From positions 124,001 through 188,000 of the forward strand of contig CAKRCS010000002.1 of NCBI GenBank assembly GCA_934307695.1: DNA of 64,000 nt, given 5' to 3'. The notes below the pieces were generated by a model. The model saw only the letters and a list, made by a program, of their open reading frames with translations, had not been told where the DNA came from and searched no databases. Of this stretch, positions 53,838-63,329 are shown in pieces; position 1 is the first letter of the stretch; every line of letters begins with the position of its first letter. Made by a program: the position numbers and the translations under genes. The DNA comes from an uncultured Agathobacter sp. GTDB lineage: Bacteria; Bacillota; Clostridia; Lachnospirales; Lachnospiraceae.

Positions 53838-54560
53838 TTATGGTGCAATGCGATAGTTGTCGCCATCCTTGTCCACGGAAAACATAAGGTCGCCAAGGTC
53901 TGCCGCTGCATCCTTCTTCACTTCAAACAACAGCACCAGATCTACGCTCTCGCCGATTCCGATCGTTCCCGTATAGGTGGAAAGATCGCTAAGTAAGAGG
54001 GTTACATCCTCCTTCACCCATGTCTTGCCATCATAGGACATCCGGAAAGAAAGATTCTGATCCAGCATATTTACCTTCAGCGATGCGCCAGAGATATTCT
54101 TGGCTGTAAACTTCGTAATGACAAACCGGTATCCGGAGTGTGCATCCAAAGAGTATACCTTGCCCTCCTGATAATTGTCCGTCACATCATATCCATTGTA
54201 TGTAATGCTAAGCTGGTCGCCATACCCGATTGCTTCCGCCATCGTCACCGAACCTGCCGCAGGCTGTTCATTTTCTGTCGCGTTGTCACTTCCCGCATCC
54301 GGCTGCTGTGTTGTCTCCCCCGGCTCTGGTTCTTCCTCTGCCGGTGCCTGCGTCTCTTCTTCCCCATCAATCAGATCCGGGTTGACAGAGACCATGCCAT
54401 CTTTCTGGTAGATATTGTGTTTTGCGACAACGTATGCGGCATACCGGGTAATAATACGTTCCTCCTCGTCTGTCAGCTCATACATTGCGGTTCCACACCC
54501 GCAAAGTGTCAGTGCAAGCAGAAGGAAAAGTGCCAGCAAGCGAAATCCTTTTCTTTTCAT
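53838..54560 (-). CDS. Lipoprotein of unknown function
   Basis: About 240 residues. Lipoprotein signal MKRKGFRLLALFLLLALTLC with the lipobox Cys, then a segment rich in Glu and Pro (EEPEPGETTQQPD) and a beta-rich C-terminal domain (about 110-240) resembling the extracellular domains often named DUF4352-like (YRFVITKFTAKNISG). ATG at 54560 follows AAAGGAG. It follows the sensor kinase gene by 78 bases, and the two may be linked in envelope sensing. Confidence 0.75.
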   Translation of the reverse strand: MKRKGFRLLALFLLLALTLCGCGTAMYELTDEEERIITRYAAYVVAKHNIYQKDGMVSVNPDLIDGEEETQAPAEEEPEPGETTQQPDAGSDNATENEQPAAGSVTMAEAIGYGDQLSITYNGYDVTDNYQEGKVYSLDAHSGYRFVITKFTAKNISGASLKVNMLDQNLSFRMSYDGKTWVKEDVTLLLSDLSTYTGTIGIGESVDLVLLFEVKKDAAADLGDLMFSVDKDGDNYRIAP

Positions 54561-54638
54561 TGGCGCTCCTTTGTCAAATTTCACCTATTAACATGAACAA
54601 TGTACCATATTTTTGTAACAATCGCAACAGCTTATTGG

Positions 54639-56120
54639 TTAATTGTTGCGCTCCAGCTCCATCCAGAACACAACACCATCCTCGACATTGTAGACACCGC
54701 ATTCCTGATGCATGGAGTTCATGATTGCTTTTACGATGGACAGCCCGATACCACTTCCTCCATATTCCCTTGTTCTCGCCTTGTCTACCTTGTAGAACTT
54801 GATCCAGATTTTGTCAAGCTCCTCCTCCGGAATGTTGCTGCCACTATTGTATACACACACGCGGAGCAGCTTCTTGCGCTGCTCGTAATAGATGCGCACC
54901 TGTTTTGCCCCCGCCGCATAATGCATGGCATTGCTCAGGTAATTCGTGATGACCTCCTCCACCTTGAACTCGTCACCCCACACATGTACAGGCTCGTCCT
55001 GTGCAAAGCTGATCGTGATTCCGTCCGTATCTGCAAGAAGCGTGTTCGCATTGACCACGCCCTTTATCAGCTCCGTAATATCAAAACAGCTCATCTCCAC
55101 GCGCTCGTTTCCAAACTCAAGCTGGTTCAGCGTCAGAAGCTTTCCGACCATGCGGTTCATCTTGTCCGTCTCGTCCATGATCACATCACAATAGAACTCA
55201 CGGCTCTCCTCCGAATCGTTGATGCACTCTTTCAAGCCCTCCGCATACCCGGAGATCAATGCCAGAGGGGTTTTCAGCTCATGTGACACATTGGAAAGAA
55301 ATTCCTTGCGCATCTCATCGATTTTTTCCTTCTTGGCTATGTCGTCCTTCAGCTCGTTGTTGGCGCCCTTTAACTCACCGATCGTCTGCTGCAGTGTCTC
55401 CGACAGCTCGTTCATGTTGCTTCCGAGTGTCTCAAGCTCCCGGCTGCTGTGGAACTTCGGCTCGAACTTCGCATCAAACTCCAGATTGCACATACGCTTG
55501 GAAAGGCTACTCAGCTCCTGGATCGGCTGTGAGATGGATTTTGCCACAAAATAGATGATCACAACGCATATAATCGTTGCTCCGATCCCAACAAACAGAA
55601 AGAACTGGCTCGTGCTCTTTGCACTCTCCCGGATGCTCTCAAGTGGTGTTTTCATATAAATATAATCATCGTTTGCCAGCGTGCCGATCAACGCGATACA
55701 CTCCGATCCGGTCGTCGCGTCCGTCTGTTCCTGCATCGTATAGTGATCCGTGGAACGCAGCGTCTTTTCTCCGATAGCACCAACTCCCCACATCATCTCC
55801 ACAAGCTGGTTGCGGAACGCTTTGTCATCCGGTGAGTAGGACAGGATGATCTGCCGCTCCGCGCTGATGATGATCGTATCAATGTTCTTGGTTGAGCAGA
55901 TATTGTTAAAAAGCAGCGTAAATTCCTTTGACTCCAGCGTATTCTCGCTTCCCGCCCGATCGATCGCATCGTAGCTGCTTATCAGCTCGTTCTGCTTCTG
56001 GTAGATGTAATACCGCTCCAGACATGTATTGATAAAGAACCAGCACAGAAAGATCGTTCCCGCTACCAAAAGTGTCATAACAAGCATCAGCTTTACTTTG
56101 ATACTTGCGTGTTTTCTCAT
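54639..56120 (-). CDS. Membrane sensor histidine kinase (HAMP)
   Basis: About 493 residues. Two membrane segments (VKLMLVMTLLVAGTIFLCWF and FFLFVGIGATIICVVIIYFV) bracket an extracellular sensor of about 140 residues; HAMP follows, then HisKA with FLSNVSHELKTPLALISGYA (phospho-His) and HATPase with NYLSNAMHYA and YGGSGIGLSIVKAI. The adjacent genes do not include a response regulator. Start is uncertain: ATG at 56120 is given, but a TTG at 56156 has AGGAG 4 bases before it. Gap to the Rnf terminator upstream. Confidence 0.88.
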   Translation of the reverse strand: MRKHASIKVKLMLVMTLLVAGTIFLCWFFINTCLERYYIYQKQNELISSYDAIDRAGSENTLESKEFTLLFNNICSTKNIDTIIISAERQIILSYSPDDKAFRNQLVEMMWGVGAIGEKTLRSTDHYTMQEQTDATTGSECIALIGTLANDDYIYMKTPLESIRESAKSTSQFFLFVGIGATIICVVIIYFVAKSISQPIQELSSLSKRMCNLEFDAKFEPKFHSSRELETLGSNMNELSETLQQTIGELKGANNELKDDIAKKEKIDEMRKEFLSNVSHELKTPLALISGYAEGLKECINDSEESREFYCDVIMDETDKMNRMVGKLLTLNQLEFGNERVEMSCFDITELIKGVVNANTLLADTDGITISFAQDEPVHVWGDEFKVEEVITNYLSNAMHYAAGAKQVRIYYEQRKKLLRVCVYNSGSNIPEEELDKIWIKFYKVDKARTREYGGSGIGLSIVKAIMNSMHQECGVYNVEDGVVFWMELERNN

Positions 56121-56292
56121 TTTATTACCTGATGTTTCTTTCTTTTTCAATTCCAATCAGCTCCTGCCGCAAATGGTCGCAAAAACCCACGATCATTTCT
56201 AATTTTCAATCAATTTTAGCAAACTGTCCACTTATATGCAATGCATCCGGGAATAAAACACACTTTCTTCACAAAACCCCCTGCCGATAAGG

Positions 56293-56328
56293 AAAAAACC
56301 GCCGGAATCCTACGATCCCGACGGTTTT
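56293..56328 (-). terminator. Terminator of the rnf operon
   Basis: AAAACCGCCGG and CCGACGGTTTT (56295-56305, 56318-56328) pair with one mismatch and are followed by T's on the minus strand, about 50 bases after the rnfB stop. Confidence 0.8.
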
Positions 56329-56380
56329 GTTCCTGGAAGCAATGTTACTTCCCATTTCTTATTGAATTGTCATTGATCTG

Positions 56381-57175
56381 TCAGATCATCTTAAGACAGC
56401 CGACCGGGCATCCATCAACACAGGTTCCACATCCGGTACACTTCGTGTAATCGATATGAGCAAGGCTGTTGGTTACCGTGATCGCACCTGCCGGGCAGTT
56501 CTTCTGGCACTTCATGCAGCCGATACATCCGTTGGTACATTCCTTGCGTACAACAGCACCCTTCTCCTGGTTGGAGCAGGTCACCGCAGCAACCTTCTTC
56601 TTCGGAAGGATCTCGATCAGGTGGTTCGGGCAGGCCTCTACACACATACCGCAGGCAACACACTGGTCTCTGTTGATATGTGCAATGCCCTTCTCGATGC
56701 AGATTGCATCATACTCACATGCCTTCTGGCAGTCTCCACATCCGAGACATCCGTATGTACATGCATTCGGTCCACCGAACAGCATCTTTGCGGATGCACA
56801 GGATTCCAGCCCCTGATACTCTGACTTTTCTTTGCATTTGTCACAGTCACCGCCGCAATGTACGTACGCAGCAACCGGATCAGCTTCCTTAACCTCGATG
56901 CCGAGGATCTCGGAAATTGCAACAAGTGCATCATGTCCACCCGGACGGCAGAGATTTGCCGGGACATCCCCGCCGCTTGCGAGCGCCTTTGCATACGCAT
57001 CACAGCCGGAATATCCGCAGGAACCGCAGTTCGCACCCGGAAGTACATCACGGACTGCTGTTTCCTTTTCATTGACCGGTACTGCAAATACGGTTGAAGC
57101 AACCGCAAGCAGCACACCGGCGATAAGTCCTACTCCTGCAACAAGGAGAACCGCAATAAGTACAGCATTTATCAT
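56381..57175 (-). CDS. rnfB: Rnf complex subunit B
   Basis: 264 residues. N-terminal membrane anchor ([20 protein letters not shown]), the cluster domain [16 protein letters not shown], then several 4Fe-4S motifs ([56 protein letters not shown]). It takes electrons from ferredoxin. Last gene of the operon, as in other clostridial rnfCDGEAB clusters. Gap of 14 bases to rnfA. Confidence 0.97.
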   Translation of the reverse strand: MINAVLIAVLLVAGVGLIAGVLLAVASTVFAVPVNEKETAVRDVLPGANCGSCGYSGCDAYAKALASGGDVPANLCRPGGHDALVAISEILGIEVKEADPVAAYVHCGGDCDKCKEKSEYQGLESCASAKMLFGGPNACTYGCLGCGDCQKACEYDAICIEKGIAHINRDQCVACGMCVEACPNHLIEILPKKKVAAVTCSNQEKGAVVRKECTNGCIGCMKCQKNCPAGAITVTNSLAHIDYTKCTGCGTCVDGCPVGCLKMI

Positions 57176-57189
57176 AATACGTCCCTCCT

Positions 57190-57783
57190 CTATGCAAACA
57201 ACGCTTCAACGATTCCGGCAAATCCATAGAATGCCATGGAAACGATAGACGCAGAAACAAGTGTGATCGGTACACCCCTGAAAGGCTTCGGCGGGATTGC
57301 AACTTCAACACGGCTTCTTACGCCTGCAAATAACCACATTGCAAGCAGGAAACCAAGTCCGCATCCCAAAGAGCTTACAAGGGACTCCACAAAACCGTAT
57401 CCGTCAGAGATATTGTTGATGGTAACACCGAGAACGGCACAGTTTGTTGTAATAAGCGGAAGATATACACCCAGTGAGCGATACAGCGCCGGGATATACT
57501 TCTTTAAGATCATTTCAAGCAGCTGTACAAGTGCAGCTATAACAAGAATGAACACGATCGTCTGCAGATATCCAAGACCGTTCGAATCGAGCAGGTAGGT
57601 CTGGATCGGCCATGTTGCAACTGTTGCAAGCAACATGACAAAGATAACAGAACATCCCATTCCGACTGCCTGATCTGTTTTCTTGGAAACGCCGAGGAAC
57701 GGACAGATTCCAAGAAACTTTGAAAGAACATAGTTGTCAACAAGAACCGAAGACATCAATATGACAAGAAGACTCTTAAACAT
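57190..57783 (-). CDS. rnfA: Rnf complex subunit A
   Basis: 197 residues, six membrane helices; [19 protein letters not shown] at the N-terminus (Cys of the membrane cluster) and TTNCAVLGV near 110 are the RnfA hallmarks. Paired with RnfE it forms the ion-translocating core. It overlaps rnfE by 8 bases. Confidence 0.97.
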   Translation of the reverse strand: MFKSLLVILMSSVLVDNYVLSKFLGICPFLGVSKKTDQAVGMGCSVIFVMLLATVATWPIQTYLLDSNGLGYLQTIVFILVIAALVQLLEMILKKYIPALYRSLGVYLPLITTNCAVLGVTINNISDGYGFVESLVSSLGCGLGFLLAMWLFAGVRSRVEVAIPPKPFRGVPITLVSASIVSMAFYGFAGIVEALFA

Positions 57784-58459
57784 TTACGCTCTCCTCCTTT
57801 TCTTCTTCGGCACAGCCAAGCTTTCCACAAGCCTCTGCGGAAGGACAGCCGGCACAGCCGAGCTTTGTTTTTGGCTTATCGGTAATCTTTGCTACCAGTG
57901 CGATAATACATCCGAATGCAAAGAATCCACCCGGCGAAGCGGTCAGGATCGGAATATTAAACTCCGAAAGACCAGGGATGGCGATTCCGGCAAATGTTCC
58001 GTTTCCGATTACCTCACGGAAGGTAGCCATAAGAAGAAGTGCGATCGTAAATCCAAGACCCATTCCGAGTCCGTCAAGTGCAGAATCGATCACTCCGTTC
58101 TTGCGGGCAAACATCTCGGCACGGCCGAGAATGATACAGTTTACAACGATAAGTGCAAGGTATACGCCAAGCATGTCATACAGATCCGGCAGGTATGCCT
58201 GCATCAGCATCTGGACAACGCTTACGAATCCTGCGATCACAACAATATAACAAGGGATACGCACCTTATCCGGAATGATATTCCGGAGTGCAGATATCGC
58301 CATGTTGGAACAGAAAAGAACCGCGGTTGCTGCAAGTCCCATTGCCACAGCAGAGATCACGCTGGTCGTTGTCGCAAGTGTTGGACAAGTACCAAGGATC
58401 AGCACCAGTACAGGGTTCTCTTTAATAAGTCCTTTTAGAAAAATGGATGATTTTTTCAT
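57776..58459 (-). CDS. rnfE: Rnf complex subunit E
   Basis: 227 residues, six membrane helices, with NPVLVLILGTCPTLA at the N-terminus and VNCIILGRAEMF near 110. The C-terminal 33 residues form a soluble Cys-rich tail (KLGCAGCPSAEACGKLGC) not present in the shorter proteobacterial RnfE. Gap of 1 base to rnfG. Confidence 0.96.
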   Translation of the reverse strand: MKKSSIFLKGLIKENPVLVLILGTCPTLATTTSVISAVAMGLAATAVLFCSNMAISALRNIIPDKVRIPCYIVVIAGFVSVVQMLMQAYLPDLYDMLGVYLALIVVNCIILGRAEMFARKNGVIDSALDGLGMGLGFTIALLLMATFREVIGNGTFAGIAIPGLSEFNIPILTASPGGFFAFGCIIALVAKITDKPKTKLGCAGCPSAEACGKLGCAEEEKEESVNV

Positions 58460-58460
58460 C

Positions 58461-59702
58461 TTAATTTGCCCCCTTTACTGCTTTGTAGGCTTCAAATGCG
58501 CTCTTGATGGAAGCGTCAACTGCATTTGCTGTAAATGTAGCACCGGAAACAGCCGTAATGTCGGAAGAATAGGTGTCATCATCAAGACCGATAAACTGCT
58601 GTTTGTAAGCATCTTTATCTGTCAGTTCATGTGTTGAGTAGTATTCTTCATGGAGGATCAGATCTGAGATCGTGCGGTAAGTTACAATCTTTCCATCTGC
58701 ATCAAGCACGATTGCCATCTCCATAACCTCATTTGCATAGCCAAGCGGCTTCGCATTAAATACATACATGGTCTGTCCGTCCACCTCAGCAGTAAATGCT
58801 CCGGTGATGCATCCGAATGCAGGAACAGACTCGATCGGGGTAAGCTCTACACCCTCTCCGACTGCCTTCTGTGCATTCTTTAAGTTGGCCTCTGCATTTG
58901 TATCCGCGAGTACCGGGAATGCAGCCTTGATCTCATCAACCGGACCATCGGCTGGGTTGCCCTCAAGATCATAGCATGCAACATCGCCAAACGCATTGAC
59001 TGCGCACACGACCTTGCCTGCATCCGTAGTTGCAACTACGATGTAGCCGCAGTCATTGTTAGCTACATAAGCAGCATCAAATCCGTTGGCATCCGTCTCT
59101 GTAACCTGAGCGCTGCCAAGGGAATCAGCAGCTCCCCAAAGGGCGATCGGCATAACCTCAGCAGCAAGCTGATCATCGCTCTTTTCTCCCTCTGCTACCG
59201 CTCCGCTGGAGATCAGTACATTAAAGGCATCGGTGATTGCATCTTTCAGTGCGGTTGAAGAATAGGTTACACCCGCAAAGGTATCGATTCCGTTCAACGC
59301 AGAGTCTTTTCCAACGTAGGTCTGCGGATAATCCGCTCCAAAGTCCTTAGATTCATAATAGCTGGTAAGTGTGATTCCGGTGATCGTACCATCTGTGCCG
59401 ATTGCAACAGTGATACCCATATCTCCGGAAGAATACTGGCTGGTGGTTGCAAGTGTCACAACGTAACCCAGACCACTTGTCTCCTTGTACAGATGCTGTA
59501 CCGTTGCCGGTGCATCTGCCGGAAGTTCAACCTCTTCAAAGCCTGCCGCATCCGGCATGACAACCGTAAGAGAGGCATTTGCTGCTGCTGCCTTGTTTTC
59601 CTCAATAACCGGTGCTGTGTAATAGTTGGTTACGGAAAGAATTGCAGAAACAACAATACAGATAACAGTAAGTACAACTACGCTCTTTATGTTTAATTTC
59701 AT
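58461..59702 (-). CDS. rnfG: Rnf complex subunit G, long form with two FMN-binding-like halves
   Basis: 413 residues, about twice the usual RnfG. One N-terminal membrane segment (VVVLTVICIVVSAILSVTNY), then half one (about 70-185, DMGITVAIGTDGTITGI, AGVTYSSTAL) and half two (about 225-410) ending in SGATFTANAV. Residues 386-391, SGATFT, match the flavinylation motif; Thr-391 is the expected FMN acceptor added by ApbE. The first half lacks the consensus. Overlaps rnfD by 4 bases (ATGA). Confidence 0.93.
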   Translation of the reverse strand: MKLNIKSVVVLTVICIVVSAILSVTNYYTAPVIEENKAAAANASLTVVMPDAAGFEEVELPADAPATVQHLYKETSGLGYVVTLATTSQYSSGDMGITVAIGTDGTITGITLTSYYESKDFGADYPQTYVGKDSALNGIDTFAGVTYSSTALKDAITDAFNVLISSGAVAEGEKSDDQLAAEVMPIALWGAADSLGSAQVTETDANGFDAAYVANNDCGYIVVATTDAGKVVCAVNAFGDVACYDLEGNPADGPVDEIKAAFPVLADTNAEANLKNAQKAVGEGVELTPIESVPAFGCITGAFTAEVDGQTMYVFNAKPLGYANEVMEMAIVLDADGKIVTYRTISDLILHEEYYSTHELTDKDAYKQQFIGLDDDTYSSDITAVSGATFTANAVDASIKSAFEAYKAVKGAN

Positions 59703-60634
59703 TTTGCGACACCTCCAAACGGCTTATGCATCGTAAGCTTCTCAATATATGGAGTCAAAATATTCATAAGAAGGATTGAGAATGATACGCCTTCCGGATA
59801 GCTTCCCCAGAAACGGATCAGGCATGTGATAAGTCCGCAGCCAAGTCCGAATACAAACTGTCCGAGGTGTGTGGTCGGTGTGGTAACATAGTCGGTTGCC
59901 ATGAAAAAAGCACCGATGAACACACCGCCGGAAAGCAGATAGAACATCGCAGTCTCAAAACTTCCTGTGTATAACAAAGAAAGAAGGAACACACTTCCAA
60001 GGAAAGCCACTGGCGCATGCCAGGTGATAACCTTGCGGCAGATCAGATAGATGCCGCCGATCAAAAGTGCAAGTGCGCAGGTCTCTCCAAGTGCTCCGCC
60101 GCGCACACCGAGGAACATGTCAAGCAGGGATACTCCTACCTCTTCCTTGGCTGCAAGCTGTGCGAGCGGTGTTGCAGATGCAACGGTATCTACAACGGTT
60201 GGCATTGCTGCTGCGGTCATGGTTCCGGTAAATGCGATCAGCATGATGATACGTCCGGTGATCGCCGGGTTGGCGAAGTTAAAGCCAAGGCCTCCGAATA
60301 AGTTCTTCACAACAACGATTGCTGCAAAGGAGCCTACTACTGCCTGCCAGATTGGGATTGATACCGGAAGGTTGAGAGCCAGAAGAAGTCCTGTGACAAC
60401 CGCTGACAGATCCCCGATCGTCTGCTTTTTCTTTACGATTACATTAAATAATGCCTCAAATCCCACACAACTGATCACACAGGCTGCGATAACCGCGATG
60501 CTTCTCGGTCCGAAGATGATCACGGAAGCAATCGCTGCCGGAACAAGTGCGATGATCACATCAAGCATGATGTTCTTGGTGGTACGCTTTGAAAATACAT
60601 GAGGCGAAACGGATACAATAAGATTCTCTTCCAT
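59699..60634 (-). CDS. rnfD: Rnf complex subunit D
   Basis: 311 residues, about nine membrane helices: LIVSVSPHVFSKRTTKNIML at the start, NPAITGRI near 121, and VDTVASATPLAQL near 146, where the Thr in SAT is the expected FMN acceptor. Together with RnfG it carries electrons across the membrane. Gap of 5 bases to rnfC. Confidence 0.97.
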   Translation of the reverse strand: MEENLIVSVSPHVFSKRTTKNIMLDVIIALVPAAIASVIIFGPRSIAVIAACVISCVGFEALFNVIVKKKQTIGDLSAVVTGLLLALNLPVSIPIWQAVVGSFAAIVVVKNLFGGLGFNFANPAITGRIIMLIAFTGTMTAAAMPTVVDTVASATPLAQLAAKEEVGVSLLDMFLGVRGGALGETCALALLIGGIYLICRKVITWHAPVAFLGSVFLLSLLYTGSFETAMFYLLSGGVFIGAFFMATDYVTTPTTHLGQFVFGLGCGLITCLIRFWGSYPEGVSFSILLMNILTPYIEKLTMHKPFGGVAK

Positions 60635-60639
60635 CTGTA

Positions 60640-61974
60640 TTAAGCCTCCTTTTCTTTCTCTTTTGCTGCCTGCTTCTGCTGATAAGCGCGAAGCTGGCTC
60701 TTTGCCAGCTTATTGCGGGCAACGATATTTCTCTTAGCCGGGCAGCTGAATGCACAGCAGCCACACTCCATGCAAAGGTTGACCTTTAAGCGAGCAAGCG
60801 CATCATAGTCCTTCGCATTTAACGCCTTTGCAAATTCGATTGGGTTAAGTCCGAGCGGGCAATGGTTGACACAGTTGCCACAGCGGATACATGGACCCTC
60901 CTCCGGTCTTACCGCATCCTTGGCATTGAATGCAAGGATTGCGTTGCAGTTGCTGAGTACCGGCTGCTCAAGGTTCGGCATTGCGATACCCATCATAGGT
61001 CCGCCTGCAAGAACCTTCTTCGGGTTCTCTTTGAATCCGCCTGCGAACTCGAAAACATCCTTATATAATGTACCGATCGGAACAATAACGTTCTTCGGGC
61101 TTGCAACAGCAGAGCCATCCACGGTAACGCACTTCTCAACGAGTGGCATACCTGTGCGGACATAGGCAGCAATCGTGGCAAGTGTTGTCACATTAAGAAC
61201 AATGCATCCGACATCAAGTGGAAGCTTTCCTTCCGGAACGACCTTTCCGGTCAGCTTATAAATAAGAACCTTCTCACCACCCTGCGGGAATATGCTCGGA
61301 AGAACCTTCACCGTAACTGCGGCATCCGCAGCAGCGATCTCCTGCATCTTAGCGATTGCCTGTGGCTTATTGTTCTCGATACCGATGATGATCTTCTTCA
61401 CGCCAAGGTACTTCTCCAAAAGAGCGATACCCTCTGTCAGATCCCTGGTACGATCGATCATGGTTCGTGTATCACTGGTGATAAACGGCTCGCACTCCGC
61501 TCCGTTTAATAAGACCTCCTCAACCTGGGAAAGATCCTTGACGCCAAGCTTGACAGCAGTCGGGAACCCCGCTCCGCCAAGTCCTACAACACCGCTGTTC
61601 TTTACTGCGGCAATAAATGAGTCAAAATCATTGACTGTCGGTGCTTTAAGCTCCTCAAACGGTCTCATCTCACCATCTGATTCGATGTAGACTGCATCGG
61701 CACTCGCGCCATTTGCACCTGTCACCTTGTCTACCTTTGTGACTTTTCCTGATACCGAAGCATAGACTGGAACAGACACAAAACCACCCGGTTCTCCGAT
61801 CTGCTGTCCAACGCTCACGATATCTCCTGCCTTAACGATTGGCTTTGCTGGCGCACCGATGTGCATATTCATAGGAATAACTACGCTCGCAGGCGCAGGC
61901 ATACGCACCGGCTCCATCTCTGCCGTATTCTTCGCATGTGGAGCATGTACTCCGCTCATCTTGAAAAAAGGCAT
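60640..61974 (-). CDS. rnfC: Rnf complex subunit C
   Basis: About 444 residues. NADH-binding glycine-rich region (VVGLGGAGFPTAVK near 130), an FMN-binding SLBB-like section, and two 4Fe-4S motifs (CIRCGNCVNHCPLG, CMECGCCAFSCPAKR) near the end, followed by a Lys/Glu/Ala tail. It passes electrons to NAD. ATG at 61974 is 8 bases from AGGAGG; the ATG two codons earlier is only 2 bases from it. Confidence 0.96.
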   Translation of the reverse strand: MPFFKMSGVHAPHAKNTAEMEPVRMPAPASVVIPMNMHIGAPAKPIVKAGDIVSVGQQIGEPGGFVSVPVYASVSGKVTKVDKVTGANGASADAVYIESDGEMRPFEELKAPTVNDFDSFIAAVKNSGVVGLGGAGFPTAVKLGVKDLSQVEEVLLNGAECEPFITSDTRTMIDRTRDLTEGIALLEKYLGVKKIIIGIENNKPQAIAKMQEIAAADAAVTVKVLPSIFPQGGEKVLIYKLTGKVVPEGKLPLDVGCIVLNVTTLATIAAYVRTGMPLVEKCVTVDGSAVASPKNVIVPIGTLYKDVFEFAGGFKENPKKVLAGGPMMGIAMPNLEQPVLSNCNAILAFNAKDAVRPEEGPCIRCGNCVNHCPLGLNPIEFAKALNAKDYDALARLKVNLCMECGCCAFSCPAKRNIVARNKLAKSQLRAYQQKQAAKEKEKEA

Positions 61975-62000
61975 GATCATTACCTCCTGTATAGTTTTAA

Positions 62001-62031
62001 CATCAATAATTTTCTAAAAAAGTTATTGATG
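62001..62031 (-). other. Inverted repeat in the rnf leader
   Basis: CATCAATAA (62001-62009) and TTATTGATG (62023-62031), a 9-bp stem in the 5' leader between promoter and rnfC. Possible operator or RNA hairpin. Confidence 0.45.
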
Positions 62032-62043
62032 AAGATTATCATA

Positions 62044-62072
62044 ATTATATTCTCCGAGAGAAATGAAGTCAA
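62044..62072 (-). promoter_or_regulatory. Promoter of the rnf operon
   Basis: TTGACT (62067-62072), 17-base spacer, TATAAT (62044-62049) on the minus strand, a near-consensus sigma-A site. Confidence 0.8.
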
Positions 62073-62145
62073 CAGATTCAGTTTTTCCAAAATGTACATA
62101 ATTTAGTACATTGTTCCCATATGGCACATTTTGTCTGATTCATTA

Positions 62146-62174
62146 TTGACACCCTGATTTTTTTTCTATATACT
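62146..62174 (+). promoter_or_regulatory. Promoter of the two-repeat lipoprotein gene
   Basis: TTGACA (62146-62151), 17-base spacer, TATACT (62169-62174). A small GTCTC/GAGAC hairpin follows in the leader. It is divergent from the rnf promoter, about 75 bases away. Confidence 0.78.
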
Positions 62175-62237
62175 AGCAAATAGCGTCTCAAAAAGAGACA
62201 AATAATAATTTTTATCATTTAAGGAAGGAAAAAGAAT

Positions 62238-63260
62238 ATGAAAAAGAAAATTTTATCTGTTCTTCTTGCAGCTACTATGCTCGCATCAGTAGCTTCCCTC
62301 GCTGGATGTGGTTCCTCTGCATCCACCACAAACAAATTAGGTATGGGTATTGTCGTAAAGGACTCTACTTCTACCGGCAATGCACAGATTGACGCAACTG
62401 TTGCAGCCGTTGTTACCGATGCTGACGGCAAGATCGTATCCTGCTCTCTCGATGTAGCACAGACAAAGCTCAGCGATGAGGAAGGTACTCTTGGTGATGT
62501 AGCAAGCGTTGATCTTCGTTCTAAGCAGGAAAAGGGTTCCGATTACGGAATGGTTGCTTACGGCGGAGCTATCGCTGAGTGGAACGAGCAGGCTGACTTC
62601 TTTGCACAGCAGGTTGTAGGAAAGACCGCTGACGAAGTTGCTTCTCTTGCAACAAACGTTAACGAATCAGGACATACTGTTGCTGCTGACGAAGCTATCC
62701 TTGCTGGATGTACTATGGACATCACTGCTTTCCAGGAAGCGATCGTAAAGGCTTGCAAGGATGAGTATGCAAAAGAGTTCTCTGCAAAGTCCTTCAAGTT
62801 AGGTCTTGGCATTATCACTGAGGTTGATTCTTCTTCTGTTTCTGCAAGCGCAGATGCTGACGGTGCTGCTAACATGTACTCTCACTTTGCTGCTGTTGCA
62901 GTTGATGAGAACGGCAAGATCCTTGCTGACCTTATCGATGCGATCCAGCCAAAGATTTCTTTCAACACCGCCGGTGAGGAGACCGCATTTGACTTTACCG
63001 ACACCAAGAAATACTTAAAAGAGAACTACAACATGGTTACCTACGGTGGATCTATTGGTGAGTGGTATGAAGAGACCACCGCATTCGAGAACTATATCGT
63101 AGGCAAGGATTCCGATGGCGTTACCGGAATCGCAACAACTGTAAACGAAGAAGGAAATGCAGTAGCAACTGACGCTGATGCTGATCTTGTTGCATCCTGC
63201 ACCATCGCTATCAACACCTTCCAGGAGGCTGTTGCAAAGGCGATCGCTAACGCAAAATAG
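62238..63260 (+). CDS. Two-repeat FMN_bind-like lipoprotein beside apbE and rnf
   Basis: 340 residues. Lipoprotein signal (KKILSVLLAATMLASVASLA then GC; lipid Cys-24). The mature part is two tandem copies of about 150 residues (about 34-182 and 186-338). Paired blocks: KLGMGIVVKDS / KLGLGIITEVDS; MVAYGGAIAEWNE / MVTYGGSIGEWYE; CTMDITAFQEAIVKA / CTIAINTFQEAVAKA. The end of each copy resembles the end of FMN_bind domains, but SGATxT is replaced by AGCTMD and ASCTIA. GGAAGG precedes the ATG. Function is unknown; the neighbours (rnf, apbE) suggest extracytoplasmic flavin or redox work. Highly biased codon use suggests strong expression. Confidence 0.75.
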   Translation: MKKKILSVLLAATMLASVASLAGCGSSASTTNKLGMGIVVKDSTSTGNAQIDATVAAVVTDADGKIVSCSLDVAQTKLSDEEGTLGDVASVDLRSKQEKGSDYGMVAYGGAIAEWNEQADFFAQQVVGKTADEVASLATNVNESGHTVAADEAILAGCTMDITAFQEAIVKACKDEYAKEFSAKSFKLGLGIITEVDSSSVSASADADGAANMYSHFAAVAVDENGKILADLIDAIQPKISFNTAGEETAFDFTDTKKYLKENYNMVTYGGSIGEWYEETTAFENYIVGKDSDGVTGIATTVNEEGNAVATDADADLVASCTIAINTFQEAVAKAIANAK

Positions 63261-63280
63261 TTTTTCGTAACAAACATTCG

Positions 63281-63310
63281 GGGAGGACGCATACCGTCCT
63301 CCCATTTTTT
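63281..63310 (+). terminator. Terminator of the two-repeat lipoprotein gene
   Basis: GGGAGGACG (63281-63289) and CGTCCTCCC (63295-63303), 9-bp stem, then ATTTTTT. It separates the lipoprotein gene from apbE, so apbE may depend on read-through or its own weak promoter. Confidence 0.85.
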
Positions 63311-63329
63311 GATTATTATGAGGTTATCT

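Noticed and set aside
57734..58438. Long rightward frame antisense to rnfE
   Set aside because: No ribosome site, and rnfE on the other strand has full family motifs.
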